A stretch of DNA of 64,000 bases from Pseudomonas saxonica (lineage in GTDB: Bacteria; Pseudomonadota; Gammaproteobacteria; Pseudomonadales; Pseudomonadaceae), in contig NZ_VFIO01000001.1 in assembly GCF_007858365.1 (NCBI RefSeq), positions 124,001 through 188,000 of the forward strand, given 5' to 3'. Shown here piece after piece: positions 1 to 10,314 of this stretch. Below the pieces are notes generated by a model. The model worked only from the letters and a program-made list of their open reading frames with translations, had not been told where the DNA came from and searched no databases. The position numbers were made by a program, and so were the translations under genes. How positions within the stretch are numbered: the stretch's first letter is position 1; every line of letters begins with the position of its first letter.

Positions 1-142
1 GCTCGGCTTTTCGACTGCTCGTTCACCCGAAGGAGCAGTTTTCACATTAGTTTCTAAAGACTTGCGCACTAAAACCAAAAAACGCAGTCCCATCCGCAGC
101 CTGACGGGTTCAAACAGTTGCCAAATGAAGCGCAGTTAAATA

Positions 143-158
143 CTGTATGCACATACAG
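143..158 (+). promoter_or_regulatory. LexA (SOS) box overlapping the promoter of the DUF1654/endA pair
   Basis: The sequence CTGTATG-CA-CATACAG is a perfect palindrome of the CTG-N10-CAG form bound by gammaproteobacterial LexA. It overlaps a plausible sigma-70 promoter: -35 TTGCCA at 118-123, a 17-base spacer and -10 TACTGT at 141-146. The box ends 17 bases before the DUF1654 start codon. The match and placement are seen directly; LexA control is inferred. Confidence 0.8.
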
Positions 159-175
159 CAACCAAGGATCGCATC

Positions 176-427
176 ATGGCTAAAAAACCGGCGAAAGCGC
201 CAGCCCTACCAAGCCCCTATGAAATGTTCGGATCGCGCATACAAAAAATCATCAGTTCACCGAAAGCCCAGAAAGACAAAATGGCCGTGCTCGAACGGCT
301 AGAGGGCGATAACCCCGAGTTTTGGGAGCGCCTGCTAGAGGAAATATCTGAAAACGATAACGTCACGATCGCTCATCGCGATGATGGCGGGGTCAATGTT
401 TTCTGGACCGTACCAGAGGAAGATTGA
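176..427 (+). CDS. DUF1654 family protein, probably SOS-regulated
   Basis: This 83-residue soluble protein matches my memory of the Pseudomonas DUF1654 family: a Y-E-x-x-G/F-x-R-I-Q-K-I-I segment near residues 15-27, a central L-E-E-I stretch and a C-terminal DDGGV-x-V-F-W-T-V-P motif. The family has no established function. The first 14 residues are rich in Lys, Pro and Ala. The start ATG follows an AAGGA ribosome site. A LexA box lies directly upstream and an endonuclease gene begins four bases after the stop, so the two are almost certainly one transcript induced by DNA damage. A role in DNA damage or phage biology is inference from context. Confidence 0.85.
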   Translation: MAKKPAKAPALPSPYEMFGSRIQKIISSPKAQKDKMAVLERLEGDNPEFWERLLEEISENDNVTIAHRDDGGVNVFWTVPEED

Positions 428-431
428 ATCA

Positions 432-1121
432 ATGAGGGTTTGTTTGCTGGCGATAGTCAGCCTCTTTACCGTGTTAAGTGCCCAGGCAGCGGCACCCAAA
501 ACATTCAGTGAAGCCAAAAAAGCTGCCTGGAAACTCTACGCACCGCAGTCCACCGAGTTTTACTGCGGATGCAAATACTCAGGCAACCGGGTCGACCTTA
601 AAGCCTGTGGCTATGTCCCTCGTAAAAATGCCAACCGGGCAGCGCGCATTGAGTGGGAACACATCGTTCCCGCCTGGCAAATCGGCCATCAACGCCAATG
701 CTGGCAAAGCGGTGGTCGTAAAAACTGCACCCGCAATGACCCTGTCTACAAAGTAGCGGAAGCCGACCTTCATAACCTGGTGCCCAGCATCGGCGAGGTG
801 AACGGTGATCGCAATAATTTCAGTTTTGGCTGGCTGCCTGCACAGTCGGGTCAATATGGCTCCTGCCTGACGCAAGTCGACTTCAAAGCCAAAAAGGTCA
901 TGCCCCGACCGTCCATTCGCGGCATGATTGCGCGCACCTACTTTTACATGAGCAAACAATATAATTTGCGCTTGTCCAAGCAGGACCGCCAGCTATACGA
1001 AGCCTGGAACAAGACTTACCCGGTTCAGGCCTGGGAACGCCAACGCAACCAGACTGTCGCTTGCGTCATGGGCCGCGGCAATGAGTTCGTCGGTCCGGTC
1101 AACTTGAAAGCCTGTAGCTAA
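432..1121 (+). CDS. endA: Endonuclease I family secreted/periplasmic nuclease
   Basis: A 229-residue member of the EndA/NucM/Dns family of non-specific DNA endonucleases. A signal peptide covers about residues 1-20 (hydrophobic core, then AQAAA), placing it in the periplasm or outside the cell. The family's core is visible: EWEHIVPAW with its catalytic His at about residues 74-82, the C-rich loops, and ADLHNLVPSIGEVNGDRNN near 117-135, which contributes metal ligands. I chose the ATG at 432 because the signal peptide begins there; the frame stays open upstream but would add a non-hydrophobic leader. It is coupled to the DUF1654 gene and shares its LexA-boxed promoter, which is unusual for a secreted nuclease. 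Confidence 0.92.
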   Translation: MRVCLLAIVSLFTVLSAQAAAPKTFSEAKKAAWKLYAPQSTEFYCGCKYSGNRVDLKACGYVPRKNANRAARIEWEHIVPAWQIGHQRQCWQSGGRKNCTRNDPVYKVAEADLHNLVPSIGEVNGDRNNFSFGWLPAQSGQYGSCLTQVDFKAKKVMPRPSIRGMIARTYFYMSKQYNLRLSKQDRQLYEAWNKTYPVQAWERQRNQTVACVMGRGNEFVGPVNLKACS

Positions 1122-1148
1122 CCCACCTTCATTCATCGTTATGCGCCA

Positions 1149-1182
1149 GTCTTGAGTCTCCAAGTAATCAAAGACTCAAGAC
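1149..1182. repeat. Perfect 11-bp inverted repeat between endA and the GntR gene
   Basis: GTCTTGAGTCT at 1149-1159 is the exact reverse complement of AGACTCAAGAC at 1172-1182, with a 12-base loop. No T-run follows closely, so it may be a weak endA terminator or an operator for the regulator that starts 93 bases downstream. Confidence 0.6.
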
Positions 1183-1274
1183 GCCCCTCCTTCCGGGCCG
1201 TTTTTCAACCCGCAAATGAAGGTTTCAACGCTCATTTATTGCCGAACGACTAATGCTCAGCTATTACTCAGAGC

Positions 1275-2003
1275 ATGATAAAACCCGCCCGCTCCAACGA
1301 AAAACAAAGCGCAGTCAATGAACTGGTCCACCGCATTAAAAGTGGGCTGTTAGCAGACGGCCACCTGCTGCCCGGCGAAGAGCAGCTGTCGCAGGAATTG
1401 CAGGTCAGTACAGGCACATTGCGAGAAGCGCTTGCCGAACTGGAAAGGCGAAAGTACATCGCCATGCAAACCGAAGGTGGTGCGATCGTCACCTATGACG
1501 GTTTTAGCCTTGACCAAAGCAATGGCTGGTCTCAAGCACTGGCGGATACAGGTGCACGGATTTACACCGAAGTCTTACGACTTGAAACCGTAGAACGCCC
1601 CGAACTGGCGCTGCAATTGGGTATAAGTCACTTCGTCATCCTGGAACGTCGGCGACGTCAGCAGGATGGCATCGCCATTTCTCTGGAACGCTCACTCGTA
1701 CCCGCCACCGGAGGCCTGGAGGGACTCCCCCGAGTCGGCCTGATAGACAACTCATTGACTATTACGCTGGCAGCCTATGGCTTCGTTGCTGATCGAGGCG
1801 ATCAGTGGATTGGCGCGCACCCGCTCAATGAACAAGATGCTGCGTTACTTGAACGCACACCGGGGACAGTCTTTATAAAGGCGTTGCGCACGACCTTCGA
1901 TCGTCAGAACCGATTTATGGAGCAGGTTGAGAGCTGGCTAGACCCCCAGCATTTTCGGATGTATCAATCTTTCGGAGCGCGGAAGAAAATTAATAAACCC
2001 TGA
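1275..2003 (+). CDS. GntR family transcriptional regulator, HutC/UTRA type
   Basis: A 242-residue regulator. Residues about 8-75 form the winged helix (VHRIKSGLLADGHLLPGEEQ, then TGTLREALAELERRKYI), and residues about 90-235 fit a UTRA effector domain with its typical F-V-x-x-E-x-R-R-R-Q and ExVESWLDP stretches. UTRA regulators respond to small metabolites such as urocanate or phosphorylated sugars. No catabolic or transport operon is adjacent on the same strand, so its target is unknown. A short TGATTTT/AAAATCA inverted repeat (2001-2007/2014-2020) overlaps and follows the stop codon. Confidence 0.85.
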   Translation: MIKPARSNEKQSAVNELVHRIKSGLLADGHLLPGEEQLSQELQVSTGTLREALAELERRKYIAMQTEGGAIVTYDGFSLDQSNGWSQALADTGARIYTEVLRLETVERPELALQLGISHFVILERRRRQQDGIAISLERSLVPATGGLEGLPRVGLIDNSLTITLAAYGFVADRGDQWIGAHPLNEQDAALLERTPGTVFIKALRTTFDRQNRFMEQVESWLDPQHFRMYQSFGARKKINKP

Positions 2004-2067
2004 TTTTTTCAATAAAATCATCAGCTTAAAAACAACAGCCATCACCTTCTCACTTCCGTTTAGCACC

Positions 2068-2084
2068 GGTTGCAACCTGCAACC
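2068..2084. repeat. GGTTGCA-ACC-TGCAACC palindrome upstream of lpxO
   Basis: A perfect 7-bp inverted repeat with a 3-bp spacer lies in the 266-base gap between the GntR gene and lpxO. It could be a regulator operator; the gap holds no gene. There is no further support. Confidence 0.4.
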
Positions 2085-2269
2085 CGACCAAAGACTGTAG
2101 GAAAAAATCTACAAACCTGTAAGGAAAAACTGGAAAATGCCGGAAGTGCTGTTTTAACCTTACCTCTTTAGCTACCCACCGAGCAGCACCCGCGCCCGAC
2201 TCCAATGACAGGAAGTCGGGTTGACTGCGTGAATCCGGGCAGCATTTTCTCTGACTTGTGACGTTAATT

Positions 2270-3169
2270 TTGAAACTCATTATCATTGCTGTTTACGTTC
2301 TTTCCATTGCCTATGTGCACCTGCGAGGCAAAGTCCGCCACAAACTGGGACGCCAGTTGAGCGACCATTCGACCTTCCTGGCCCCCATCAACTGTTTTCT
2401 ATACCTGTTTTCCAAGGTTCCCAGCCAGCCCTACTACAAGCCCGCTGACTTTGCCCAATTGCAGCTTTTGCAGGATCACTGGCAAGAAATCCGCGAAGAA
2501 GCACGAAACTTGATGCAAGCGGGTGAAATAAAACGCTCTGAGCAACCGAATGATGTCGGTTTTAACTCTTTTTTCAAAAGCGGCTGGAAGCGGTTCTACC
2601 TCAAGTGGTACGGCGACAATCACCCTTCGGCGGTAGAGACGTGCCCGCGCACTATCGAACTGCTCAATAGCATCGGCACCATCAAAGCGGCCATGTTCGC
2701 CGAGCTGCCACCGGGCTCAAAGCTGGTACGCCATCGTGATCCCTATGCAGGTTCATTGCGCTATCACCTGGGCCTGGACACGCCCAATGATTCGGGCTGC
2801 TATATCAATGTCGACGGCCAGAACTACTCATGGCGCGACGGCGAAGCGGTCATCTTTGATGAAACCTTTATCCACTACGCAGAAAATACCACCGATAAAA
2901 ACCGCATCATCCTGTTCTGTGATGTGGAAAGACCTATGCGTTATCGTTGGGCCGCCGCTTTCAACCAATGGTTTAGCCGCACGGTGATGGCCTCTGCCAG
3001 CTCCCCTAATGATGCCAATGATAAAACCGGCAACCTGAACCGCGCCTTTACCAAACTGTATAAAATCCGCCTGCGCGGTAAAGAATTGAAAAAACGCAAT
3101 CGCACGCGCTACTACCTGGAAAAATGGGCCATTTTTGGCGGCCTGCTCGGATTGTTTTTACTGATCTAA
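2270..3169 (+). CDS. lpxO: Lipid A 2-hydroxylase LpxO (aspartyl/asparaginyl beta-hydroxylase family)
   Basis: A 299-residue inner-membrane Fe(II)/2-oxoglutarate dioxygenase that hydroxylates the secondary laurate of lipid A. It has an N-terminal membrane helix (residues 1-17), the conserved DHSTFLAPIN segment, the RHRDPYAGSLRYHLGL block carrying the H-x-D iron ligands, the second ligand in DETFIHYAEN, and a C-terminal hydrophobic helix (IFGGLLGLFLLI). I take TTG at 2270, which gives the usual MKL-type N-terminus; GTG at 2258 adds four residues and neither start has a clear ribosome site. It converges on copD, with a 9-bp hairpin between the two. Confidence 0.9.
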   Translation: MKLIIIAVYVLSIAYVHLRGKVRHKLGRQLSDHSTFLAPINCFLYLFSKVPSQPYYKPADFAQLQLLQDHWQEIREEARNLMQAGEIKRSEQPNDVGFNSFFKSGWKRFYLKWYGDNHPSAVETCPRTIELLNSIGTIKAAMFAELPPGSKLVRHRDPYAGSLRYHLGLDTPNDSGCYINVDGQNYSWRDGEAVIFDETFIHYAENTTDKNRIILFCDVERPMRYRWAAAFNQWFSRTVMASASSPNDANDKTGNLNRAFTKLYKIRLRGKELKKRNRTRYYLEKWAIFGGLLGLFLLI

Positions 3170-3191
3170 GCCCAGACTGTGGTACGGCATG

Positions 3192-3213
3192 GCGACTGAG
3201 GTGGCTCAGTCGC
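3192..3213. terminator. Hairpin between convergent lpxO and copD
   Basis: GCGACTGAG-gtgg-CTCAGTCGC is a perfect 9-bp stem with a 4-base loop, sitting between the two convergent stop codons. It lacks a strong T-run on either side, so it may be a weak bidirectional terminator. Confidence 0.5.
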
Positions 3214-4067
3214 TAGTTGATCACCAAGGGGGGCAAAGTCCCCAGCAAAGAAACAGCCGCAACCGCTATCAACCCCAATGACCATTCAAGCGTCACACTG
3301 GTACGCAAAACAGCGAAACGACCCGCACGACTCATCACCAGATTAAACAGTGCCAGCAACAGCATCACGCCGACCACGAAGACTTTGATCAGCAAGATCA
3401 GGGCGAATCCTTCGAACAAGGGCGTGGGCCAGACTGCGCCGGTCAACACACGGGTATTGATCAGCCCTGTCAGTATGATTCCCGCTACCAGAACAAAACC
3501 CACGCTACTAAAGCGCCGCAAAACGCGGTCCACGTCTTGTCTGTCGGCACGCATCAACACCAGCAATAAACCCAGAAGACCGCCCAACCACGCCCCGACG
3601 CAGACCAGGTGGATAAACTGATTGAACATCAGCAACTGTCCGCGCCAACCTTCCAGCATCGCGCCATGCCCCACGGGGGCAAGTGTGGCCAAAAGCAACA
3701 GACCTAACAGGTAACCAGCCTTGGAAGACGAGCGAACTTGAAGGACGATGAGTAGCAATACATTAATCACTACATGAGCGGCCCAGACATGCCCAAAAAA
3801 AGTGCTGCCCAATACTAACCACAGCGTCTCTACATTCAGAGCTTCAGGCCAACTGCCCGCCATGGAATGGGTTACCAAGAGCAACCAGACCAGAGCGCTG
3901 CCCAATGCCAGCCACGCCAGGCCGCGCTCGATCCAACCTTTGTGACGGTCATACGCGCCCCCGTTCCGGGCGCGAAGCAGTAAGGGCTTAAAGACACAAA
4001 ACCCGAACAGCAGGAGCACAGCGCAAAAATGCACAAACCGGCAGACAACCATTGCGCCGAGCATCAA
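3213..4067 (-). CDS. copD: CopD family copper transport membrane protein
   Basis: A 284-residue polytopic inner-membrane protein with about eight hydrophobic segments. It matches the CopD/PcoD family, which moves copper across the inner membrane together with periplasmic CopC. Conserved His residues in membrane segments (VCRFVHFCAVLLLFG near the start, GHVWAAHVVINV, MFNQFIHLVCVGAWLGGL) fit the family's copper/heme-like ligands. It starts one base after the copC stop, so the two are one operon transcribed on the minus strand. Confidence 0.9.
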   Translation of the reverse strand: MMLGAMVVCRFVHFCAVLLLFGFCVFKPLLLRARNGGAYDRHKGWIERGLAWLALGSALVWLLLVTHSMAGSWPEALNVETLWLVLGSTFFGHVWAAHVVINVLLLIVLQVRSSSKAGYLLGLLLLATLAPVGHGAMLEGWRGQLLMFNQFIHLVCVGAWLGGLLGLLLVLMRADRQDVDRVLRRFSSVGFVLVAGIILTGLINTRVLTGAVWPTPLFEGFALILLIKVFVVGVMLLLALFNLVMSRAGRFAVLRTSVTLEWSLGLIAVAAVSLLGTLPPLVIN

Positions 4068-4068
4068 C

Positions 4069-4443
4069 TCACTGGCTCACCGTGAAGGTGTATTGGCCTT
4101 TGCTTTTGTGCGTATCGACGGAGACCGCGTTCCATTTGACGGTATAACTGCCGGGCTCTAAAGGCGCAGCCGGCGTTACAACCAGCACTTTTTTGTCGTC
4201 TACATCGGTTGCAACACTACGCACCTTTATCGGGGTGTTTTCGTGAATAAGCTCAACTTTGCTGAACGCTTGCTCAACACCCTCACTGAATTGCAGTCGC
4301 AGTTCTTTTGCTTGGGCGACGGTGCTATCGGCGGCAGGTGTCGAGTGCTCAAGGTGCGCATGAGCGAATGCTGATCCTGCACCGGCCATTAGGGTCAGCA
4401 AGGCAGCGGTTTTGAAAACTCCTTTCAAAGAAACAACAGACAT
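4069..4443 (-). CDS. copC: Periplasmic copper-binding protein CopC (YobA type)
   Basis: A 124-residue protein with a signal peptide (residues 1-27) cleaved before HAHLEHSTPA, so the mature N-terminus is the His that takes part in Cu(II) binding. The C-terminal VDTHKSKGQYTFTV motif, containing the second binding His, is intact. The Met-rich Cu(I) site of plasmid-borne CopC proteins is absent, as in chromosomal forms. It precedes copD by one base and lies 78 bases after bkdR on the same strand. An imperfect GCCT...AGGC palindrome lies in that gap. Confidence 0.92.
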   Translation of the reverse strand: MSVVSLKGVFKTAALLTLMAGAGSAFAHAHLEHSTPAADSTVAQAKELRLQFSEGVEQAFSKVELIHENTPIKVRSVATDVDDKKVLVVTPAAPLEPGSYTVKWNAVSVDTHKSKGQYTFTVSQ

Positions 4444-4521
4444 GGTGCAGAACCCTTGAGTAAAAGTGTGCAGGGATGATACTCGCCTATTTTAAAAGAG
4501 GCTCTACAGCTGCAGTCTGAA

Positions 4522-5010
4522 TCACTCCTCCAGCACCAAGCCACCCGGCGGCAACGGCAGAGCCGTTTTATATCTGACTTGTTTGAGGGCAAAGCTGGAG
4601 CGGATATTGGCAACGCCCGGCACCTTGGTCAAAAAATCCATCATAAAGCGCTCCAACGCCTGAATGCTCGGCACCAGCACACGGATCAGGTAATCCGGGT
4701 CTCCCGCCATCAAGTAGCACTCCATGACCTCAGGACGGTCTGAAATCGCCGCCTCAAACTTATGCAGGGCCTCTTCTACCTGCTTCTCAAGGCTGACATG
4801 AATAAACACATTCACGTGCAGGCCCAGCATATCTGCGTCCAGCAATGTCACCTGCTCACGAATCAAGCCGTGTTCTTCCATCGCCTTGACGCGGTTAAAG
4901 CACGGTGTCGGTGACAGGTTGACCGAGCGGGCCAAGTCCGCATTGGTGATGCGTGCATTCTGTTGAAGGCTATTGAGAATCCCGATATCCGTGCGATCCA
5001 GCTTGCGCAT
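4522..5010 (-). CDS. bkdR: Lrp/AsnC family activator of the bkd operon
   Basis: A 162-residue Lrp/AsnC-type regulator: helix-turn-helix in residues 4-60 ([20 protein letters not shown], then [19 protein letters not shown]) and an effector/oligomerisation domain from about 65 to 150 ([12 protein letters not shown]). In Pseudomonas the homologue BkdR activates branched-chain keto acid dehydrogenase expression in response to branched-chain amino acids. The gene is divergent from bkdA1 across a 207-base gap, the arrangement known for bkdR/bkdA1. Confidence 0.94.
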   Translation of the reverse strand: MRKLDRTDIGILNSLQQNARITNADLARSVNLSPTPCFNRVKAMEEHGLIREQVTLLDADMLGLHVNVFIHVSLEKQVEEALHKFEAAISDRPEVMECYLMAGDPDYLIRVLVPSIQALERFMMDFLTKVPGVANIRSSFALKQVRYKTALPLPPGGLVLEE

Positions 5011-5163
5011 GAGACAAAACCACCTGTTTTTTTTGTTTATGCAGAGTTCTTATCTTTAAATCATTCAAAGCGCAACGAACTACAGAAAAATATTCTTCAC
5101 TGTCAGGAATATGATGGTTGTAGGACAGTTTTGAGAAGCAAGCGTCAGACAGATCCTGGATAG

Positions 5164-6450
<1,287 letters not shown>

Positions 6451-6454
6451 CCAG

Positions 6455-7510
6455 ATGAACGACAATAATAAAATTCAAATGGAGAACGCCGTGAGTACCA
6501 GCACCATGACGATGATCCAGGCCCTGCGCTCGGCTATGGATGTGATGCTTGAGCGCGACGACAACGTGGTGGTGTTTGGTCAGGATGTGGGCTACTTCGG
6601 GGGCGTATTCCGCTGTACGGAGGGCCTGCAGGCCAAATACGGCAGTTCACGGGTATTCGACGCGCCTATCTCTGAAAGCGGCATCGTTGGTGCCGCCGTC
6701 GGCATGGGGGCATACGGTCTGCGACCTGTCGCCGAAATCCAGTTTGCTGATTACTTCTACCCGGCTTCCGACCAGATTGTTTCTGAAGCCGCACGCCTGC
6801 GCTATCGCTCGGCAGGCGAATTTATTGCACCGATGACCCTGCGCATGCCATGCGGCGGCGGCATCTACGGTGGCCAAACCCATAGCCAAAGCCCCGAAGC
6901 GATGTTTACTCAGGTCTGCGGCCTGCGCACCGTGATGCCATCCAACCCGTATGACGCCAAAGGGCTGTTGATTGCAGCCATCGAAAACGATGATCCGGTG
7001 ATATTCCTTGAACCTAAACGCCTGTACAACGGCCCGTTTGATGGTCATCACGAACGCCCGGTGACGCCTTGGGCGAAACATCCTGCCAGTGCCGTACCCG
7101 ATGGTTACTACACCGTCCCGCTGGATTGCGCCGCGATTGTGCGCCCTGGCACTGAAGTCACCATCCTGACCTACGGTACCACCGTGTATGTGGCTCAGGT
7201 CGCGGCTGAAGAAACCGGGATCGACGCTGAAGTCATCGATCTGCGCAGCCTGTGGCCACTTGATCTGGATGCCATTGTGACCTCCGTTAAAAAAACCCGC
7301 CGTTGCGTTGTCGTGCACGAAGCAACTCGCACCTGCGGTTTTGGCGCCGAGCTGATCGCACTGGTCCAAGAGCATTGTTTCCACTACCTGGAAGCGCCGA
7401 TTGAGCGAGTTACCGGCTGGGATACGCCCTACCCACATGCTCAGGAATGGGCCTACTTCCCGGGCCCGGCGCGAGTCGGTGCGGCTTTGCAACGGGTCAT
7501 GGAGGTTTAA
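6455..7510 (+). CDS. bkdA2: 2-oxoisovalerate dehydrogenase E1 beta subunit
   Basis: A 351-residue E1 beta subunit that pairs with BkdA1 as an alpha2-beta2 heterotetramer. Recognisable blocks are GQDVGYFGGVFR (about 46-57), PISESGIVGAAVGMGAYGLR, EIQFADYFYPASDQI and PCGGGIYGGQTHSQSPEA. The start at 6455 lies four bases after the bkdA1 stop and gives the MNDN-type leader I know from P. putida BkdA2. The frame remains open further upstream inside bkdA1, but this is not used. The stop codon abuts the bkdB ATG directly, suggesting translational coupling. Confidence 0.95.
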   Translation: MNDNNKIQMENAVSTSTMTMIQALRSAMDVMLERDDNVVVFGQDVGYFGGVFRCTEGLQAKYGSSRVFDAPISESGIVGAAVGMGAYGLRPVAEIQFADYFYPASDQIVSEAARLRYRSAGEFIAPMTLRMPCGGGIYGGQTHSQSPEAMFTQVCGLRTVMPSNPYDAKGLLIAAIENDDPVIFLEPKRLYNGPFDGHHERPVTPWAKHPASAVPDGYYTVPLDCAAIVRPGTEVTILTYGTTVYVAQVAAEETGIDAEVIDLRSLWPLDLDAIVTSVKKTRRCVVVHEATRTCGFGAELIALVQEHCFHYLEAPIERVTGWDTPYPHAQEWAYFPGPARVGAALQRVMEV

Positions 7511-8791
7511 ATGGGTACGCACGTCATTAAAATGCCTGATATCGGTGAAGGCATTGCGCAGGTTGAATTGGTGGAATGGTTTGTCAAAGTCGGCGACATG
7601 GTCAGTGAAGATCAGGTGGTTGCCGATGTGATGACCGATAAGGCGACCGTGGACATCCCCTCCCCCGTGGCGGGAAGAGTGCTGGCCTTGGGTGGACAGC
7701 CCGGCGAAGTCATGGCGGTCGGTAGCGAGCTGATTCGGATTGAAGTTGAGGGCGCTGGCAACCTGCGCGAAAGTGCTCCGCAGCACGCAGAACCCATGGC
7801 TACGCCCCCTCAAGCGGCCCCACAAACGCGTATCGAAGTGGCCGCTGTCACAGCCACGCCAATCAAACCTGCCCCTGCCCCTGCCCAACGTCCAGCGCCT
7901 GTGGCCCGCGAAGCCAACGAACGCCCGCTGGCTTCCCCGGCAGTCCGAAAGCGGGCATGGGATGCGGGAATCGAGCTGCGTTTTGTTGTAGGCAGCGGCC
8001 CGGCAGGTCGAGTGCTGCATGACGACCTTGAGCTGTATCTGGCTCAGGACACCCAGTCACCGTCAACACCCCCCAGCGGATACGACAAACGCACCGACGA
8101 GGAGCAAATTCCGGTTATCGGTCTGCGGCGTAAAATCGCCCAGCGCATGCAGGATGCCAAACGGCGCGCTGCGCACTTTAGCTATGTCGAAGAAGTTGAC
8201 GTCACCGCACTTGAAGAGTTGCGCGCACAACTCAACCACAAATGGGGCGAGAGCCGCGGCAAGTTGACTCTCCTGCCGTTTTTAGTACGTGCAATGGTCG
8301 TGGCTTTACGCGAGTTCCCCCAGATCAACGTGCGCTACGACGATGAAGCGCAATTAATCACCCGCTTTGGTGCGGCTCATATTGGCGTTGCGGCGCAAAG
8401 CAGCAACGGCTTGATGGTGCCAGTGGTTCGCCATGCTGAAACCCTGAATTTATGGGCGGCGGCCGATGAAATCGCTCGCCTGGCTAACGCTGTCCGTACC
8501 GGTAAAGCCACGCGAGAGGAACTGACGGGGTCCACCATCACCCTGACTAGCCTGGGTGCACTGGGCGGTATTGTCAGCACGCCAGTGGTCAACCTGCCTG
8601 AAGTCGCCATCGTGGGTGTCAACCGCATCGTTGAGCGTCCAATGGTCGTCAAAGGCCAGATCGTGATTCGAAAAATGATGAACCTCTCCAGCTCTTTCGA
8701 TCATCGTGTGGTGGACGGCATGGACGCGGCGCAATTTATCCAGGCCATGCGTGGCTTGCTCGAACAACCTGCCACCTTGTTTTTGGAGTGA
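7511..8791 (+). CDS. bkdB: Lipoamide acyltransferase E2 of the branched-chain keto acid dehydrogenase
   Basis: A 426-residue E2 core protein. One lipoyl domain spans residues 1-80, with the lipoylated Lys in [14 protein letters not shown] Pro/Ala-rich linker (about 85-135) leads to a peripheral subunit-binding domain ([14 protein letters not shown]...GRVLHDDL, about 138-176). The catalytic acyltransferase domain ends with the active-site [15 protein letters not shown] motif near residue 395. It transfers the branched acyl group from E1 to CoA. It is coupled to bkdA2 (no gap) and is followed two bases later by the lpdV ATG. Confidence 0.96.
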   Translation: MGTHVIKMPDIGEGIAQVELVEWFVKVGDMVSEDQVVADVMTDKATVDIPSPVAGRVLALGGQPGEVMAVGSELIRIEVEGAGNLRESAPQHAEPMATPPQAAPQTRIEVAAVTATPIKPAPAPAQRPAPVAREANERPLASPAVRKRAWDAGIELRFVVGSGPAGRVLHDDLELYLAQDTQSPSTPPSGYDKRTDEEQIPVIGLRRKIAQRMQDAKRRAAHFSYVEEVDVTALEELRAQLNHKWGESRGKLTLLPFLVRAMVVALREFPQINVRYDDEAQLITRFGAAHIGVAAQSSNGLMVPVVRHAETLNLWAAADEIARLANAVRTGKATREELTGSTITLTSLGALGGIVSTPVVNLPEVAIVGVNRIVERPMVVKGQIVIRKMMNLSSSFDHRVVDGMDAAQFIQAMRGLLEQPATLFLE

Positions 8792-8793
8792 CC

Positions 8794-10182
8794 ATGCAGC
8801 CCACTCAACACACCACGCTGCTGATTATTGGCGGCGGTCCCGGCGGTTATGTGGCCGCCATTCGCGCTGGTCAACTGGGCATCCCTACGGTCTTGATCGA
8901 AGGACAGTCACTGGGCGGCACCTGTCTCAATGTCGGCTGCATCCCTTCCAAGGCGCTGATTCATGTCGCTGAACAGTTTTACACCACGCAGCGCTACAGC
9001 ACCGGCACCTCGCCACTGGGCATACAGACACAGCCCCCGACGCTCGATATCGGCCAGAGTGTGCAATGGAAGAACAGCATTGTGGATCGCCTGACCACAG
9101 GCGTTGGCGCACTACTTAAAAAAAATGGGGTCCGGGTAATACAAGGCTGGGCCACGATCCTGGATGGCAAAGCGGTAGAAGTCGACGGTCAGCGCATCGA
9201 GTGCGAGCACTTGCTGCTGGCCACAGGCTCACACACTGTCGAACTGCCGATGCTGCCCTTGGGCGGTGCAATCATTTCCTCTACCGAAGCCTTGCAGCCT
9301 ACTGAGATTCCAAAGCGCCTGACGGTTGTGGGCGCAGGCTATATCGGGTTAGAGCTGGGCATCGCCTACCGCAAACTGGGGGCGGAAGTCACTGTGGTTG
9401 AGGCTCGTGACCGAATCTTGCCGACCTACGATAAAGAACTGACGCTGCCGGTGGCAGAGTCCCTTAAGTCATTGGGGATAACACTGTATCTGGAGCACAG
9501 CGTAGAGGGGTTTCAGGCCAGCACCCATACCTTGTCGATGCGCAACCGCATGGGCGAGAGCCAAACGCTGGAAACCGATCAGGTATTGGTGGCTGTTGGC
9601 CGGCGCCCGCGAACCCAGGGTTACAACCTCGAAACCTTGGCTCTGGACATGAACGGCCCAGCGATTCGCATCGATGGCCGTTGCCAGACCAGCATGCGCA
9701 ATGTATGGGCTATTGGCGACCTGACCGGTGAGCCAATGTTGGCACACAGAGCCATGGCCCAAGGCGAAATGGTTGCCGAAATTATTGCCGGCAAACACCG
9801 CGAGTTCAGCCCTACCGCCATTGCGGCCGTGTGTTTTACCGATCCTGAGATCGTCGTGGTGGGCAAGACACCGGTCGATGCCGAGGCAGCGGGACTGGAT
9901 TTTATTAGCGCCAGCTTCCCGTTCGCGGCCAATGGACGGGCCATGACCCTGGAATCCAAGTCTGGGTTCGTCAGGGTGGTGGCACGGCGAGACAACCACT
10001 TGATTGTGGGTTGGCAGGCTGTAGGCGCCGGAGTTTCCGAGCTGTCGACCGCGTTTGCTCAGTCATTGGAAATGGGCGCGTGCCTGGAAGACATCGCCGG
10101 TACCATTCACGCTCACCCGACTTTGGGTGAAGCCGTACAAGAGGCCGCGTTACGGGCTCTGGGGCATGCGCTACATCTATAA
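8794..10182 (+). CDS. lpdV: Dihydrolipoyl dehydrogenase (E3) specific to the Bkd complex
   Basis: A 462-residue FAD disulfide reductase that reoxidises the E2 lipoate with NAD+. It has the FAD-binding [14 protein letters not shown], the redox-active Cys pair in [17 protein letters not shown] (about 41-57), the NAD-binding [20 protein letters not shown], and the C-terminal [17 protein letters not shown] with its catalytic His. ATG at 8794 has a GGAG ribosome site formed by the end of bkdB; a GTG two codons earlier is possible. It is the last gene of the operon, and an 8-bp inverted repeat follows at 10197-10230. Confidence 0.95.
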   Translation: MQPTQHTTLLIIGGGPGGYVAAIRAGQLGIPTVLIEGQSLGGTCLNVGCIPSKALIHVAEQFYTTQRYSTGTSPLGIQTQPPTLDIGQSVQWKNSIVDRLTTGVGALLKKNGVRVIQGWATILDGKAVEVDGQRIECEHLLLATGSHTVELPMLPLGGAIISSTEALQPTEIPKRLTVVGAGYIGLELGIAYRKLGAEVTVVEARDRILPTYDKELTLPVAESLKSLGITLYLEHSVEGFQASTHTLSMRNRMGESQTLETDQVLVAVGRRPRTQGYNLETLALDMNGPAIRIDGRCQTSMRNVWAIGDLTGEPMLAHRAMAQGEMVAEIIAGKHREFSPTAIAAVCFTDPEIVVVGKTPVDAEAAGLDFISASFPFAANGRAMTLESKSGFVRVVARRDNHLIVGWQAVGAGVSELSTAFAQSLEMGACLEDIAGTIHAHPTLGEAVQEAALRALGHALHL

Positions 10183-10196
10183 GTGCTTACCTCTAT

Positions 10197-10230
10197 CCTG
10201 TGAGGGTCTGAAATGTCGGGTTCTCACAGG
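10197..10230. terminator. Inverted repeat downstream of lpdV
   Basis: CCTGTGAG at 10197-10204 pairs perfectly with CTCACAGG at 10223-10230 across an 18-base loop. It follows the lpdV stop by 14 bases. There is no T-run, so it is only a possible operon terminator. Confidence 0.35.
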
Positions 10231-10314
10231 GTTTGCTACCTATCGCCGCAAGCAACACTGGGCGTGATGGCCTAAGACCAGTAGAATCGCGCTCTTTTTT
10301 CCAGGGCGCTCGTC

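Noticed and set aside
6647..8020. A 457-codon open frame on the minus strand opposite bkdA2 and bkdB
   Set aside because: It lies wholly antisense to two well-identified genes, is rich in His and Arg as expected from a shadow frame in GC-rich DNA, and matches no family.
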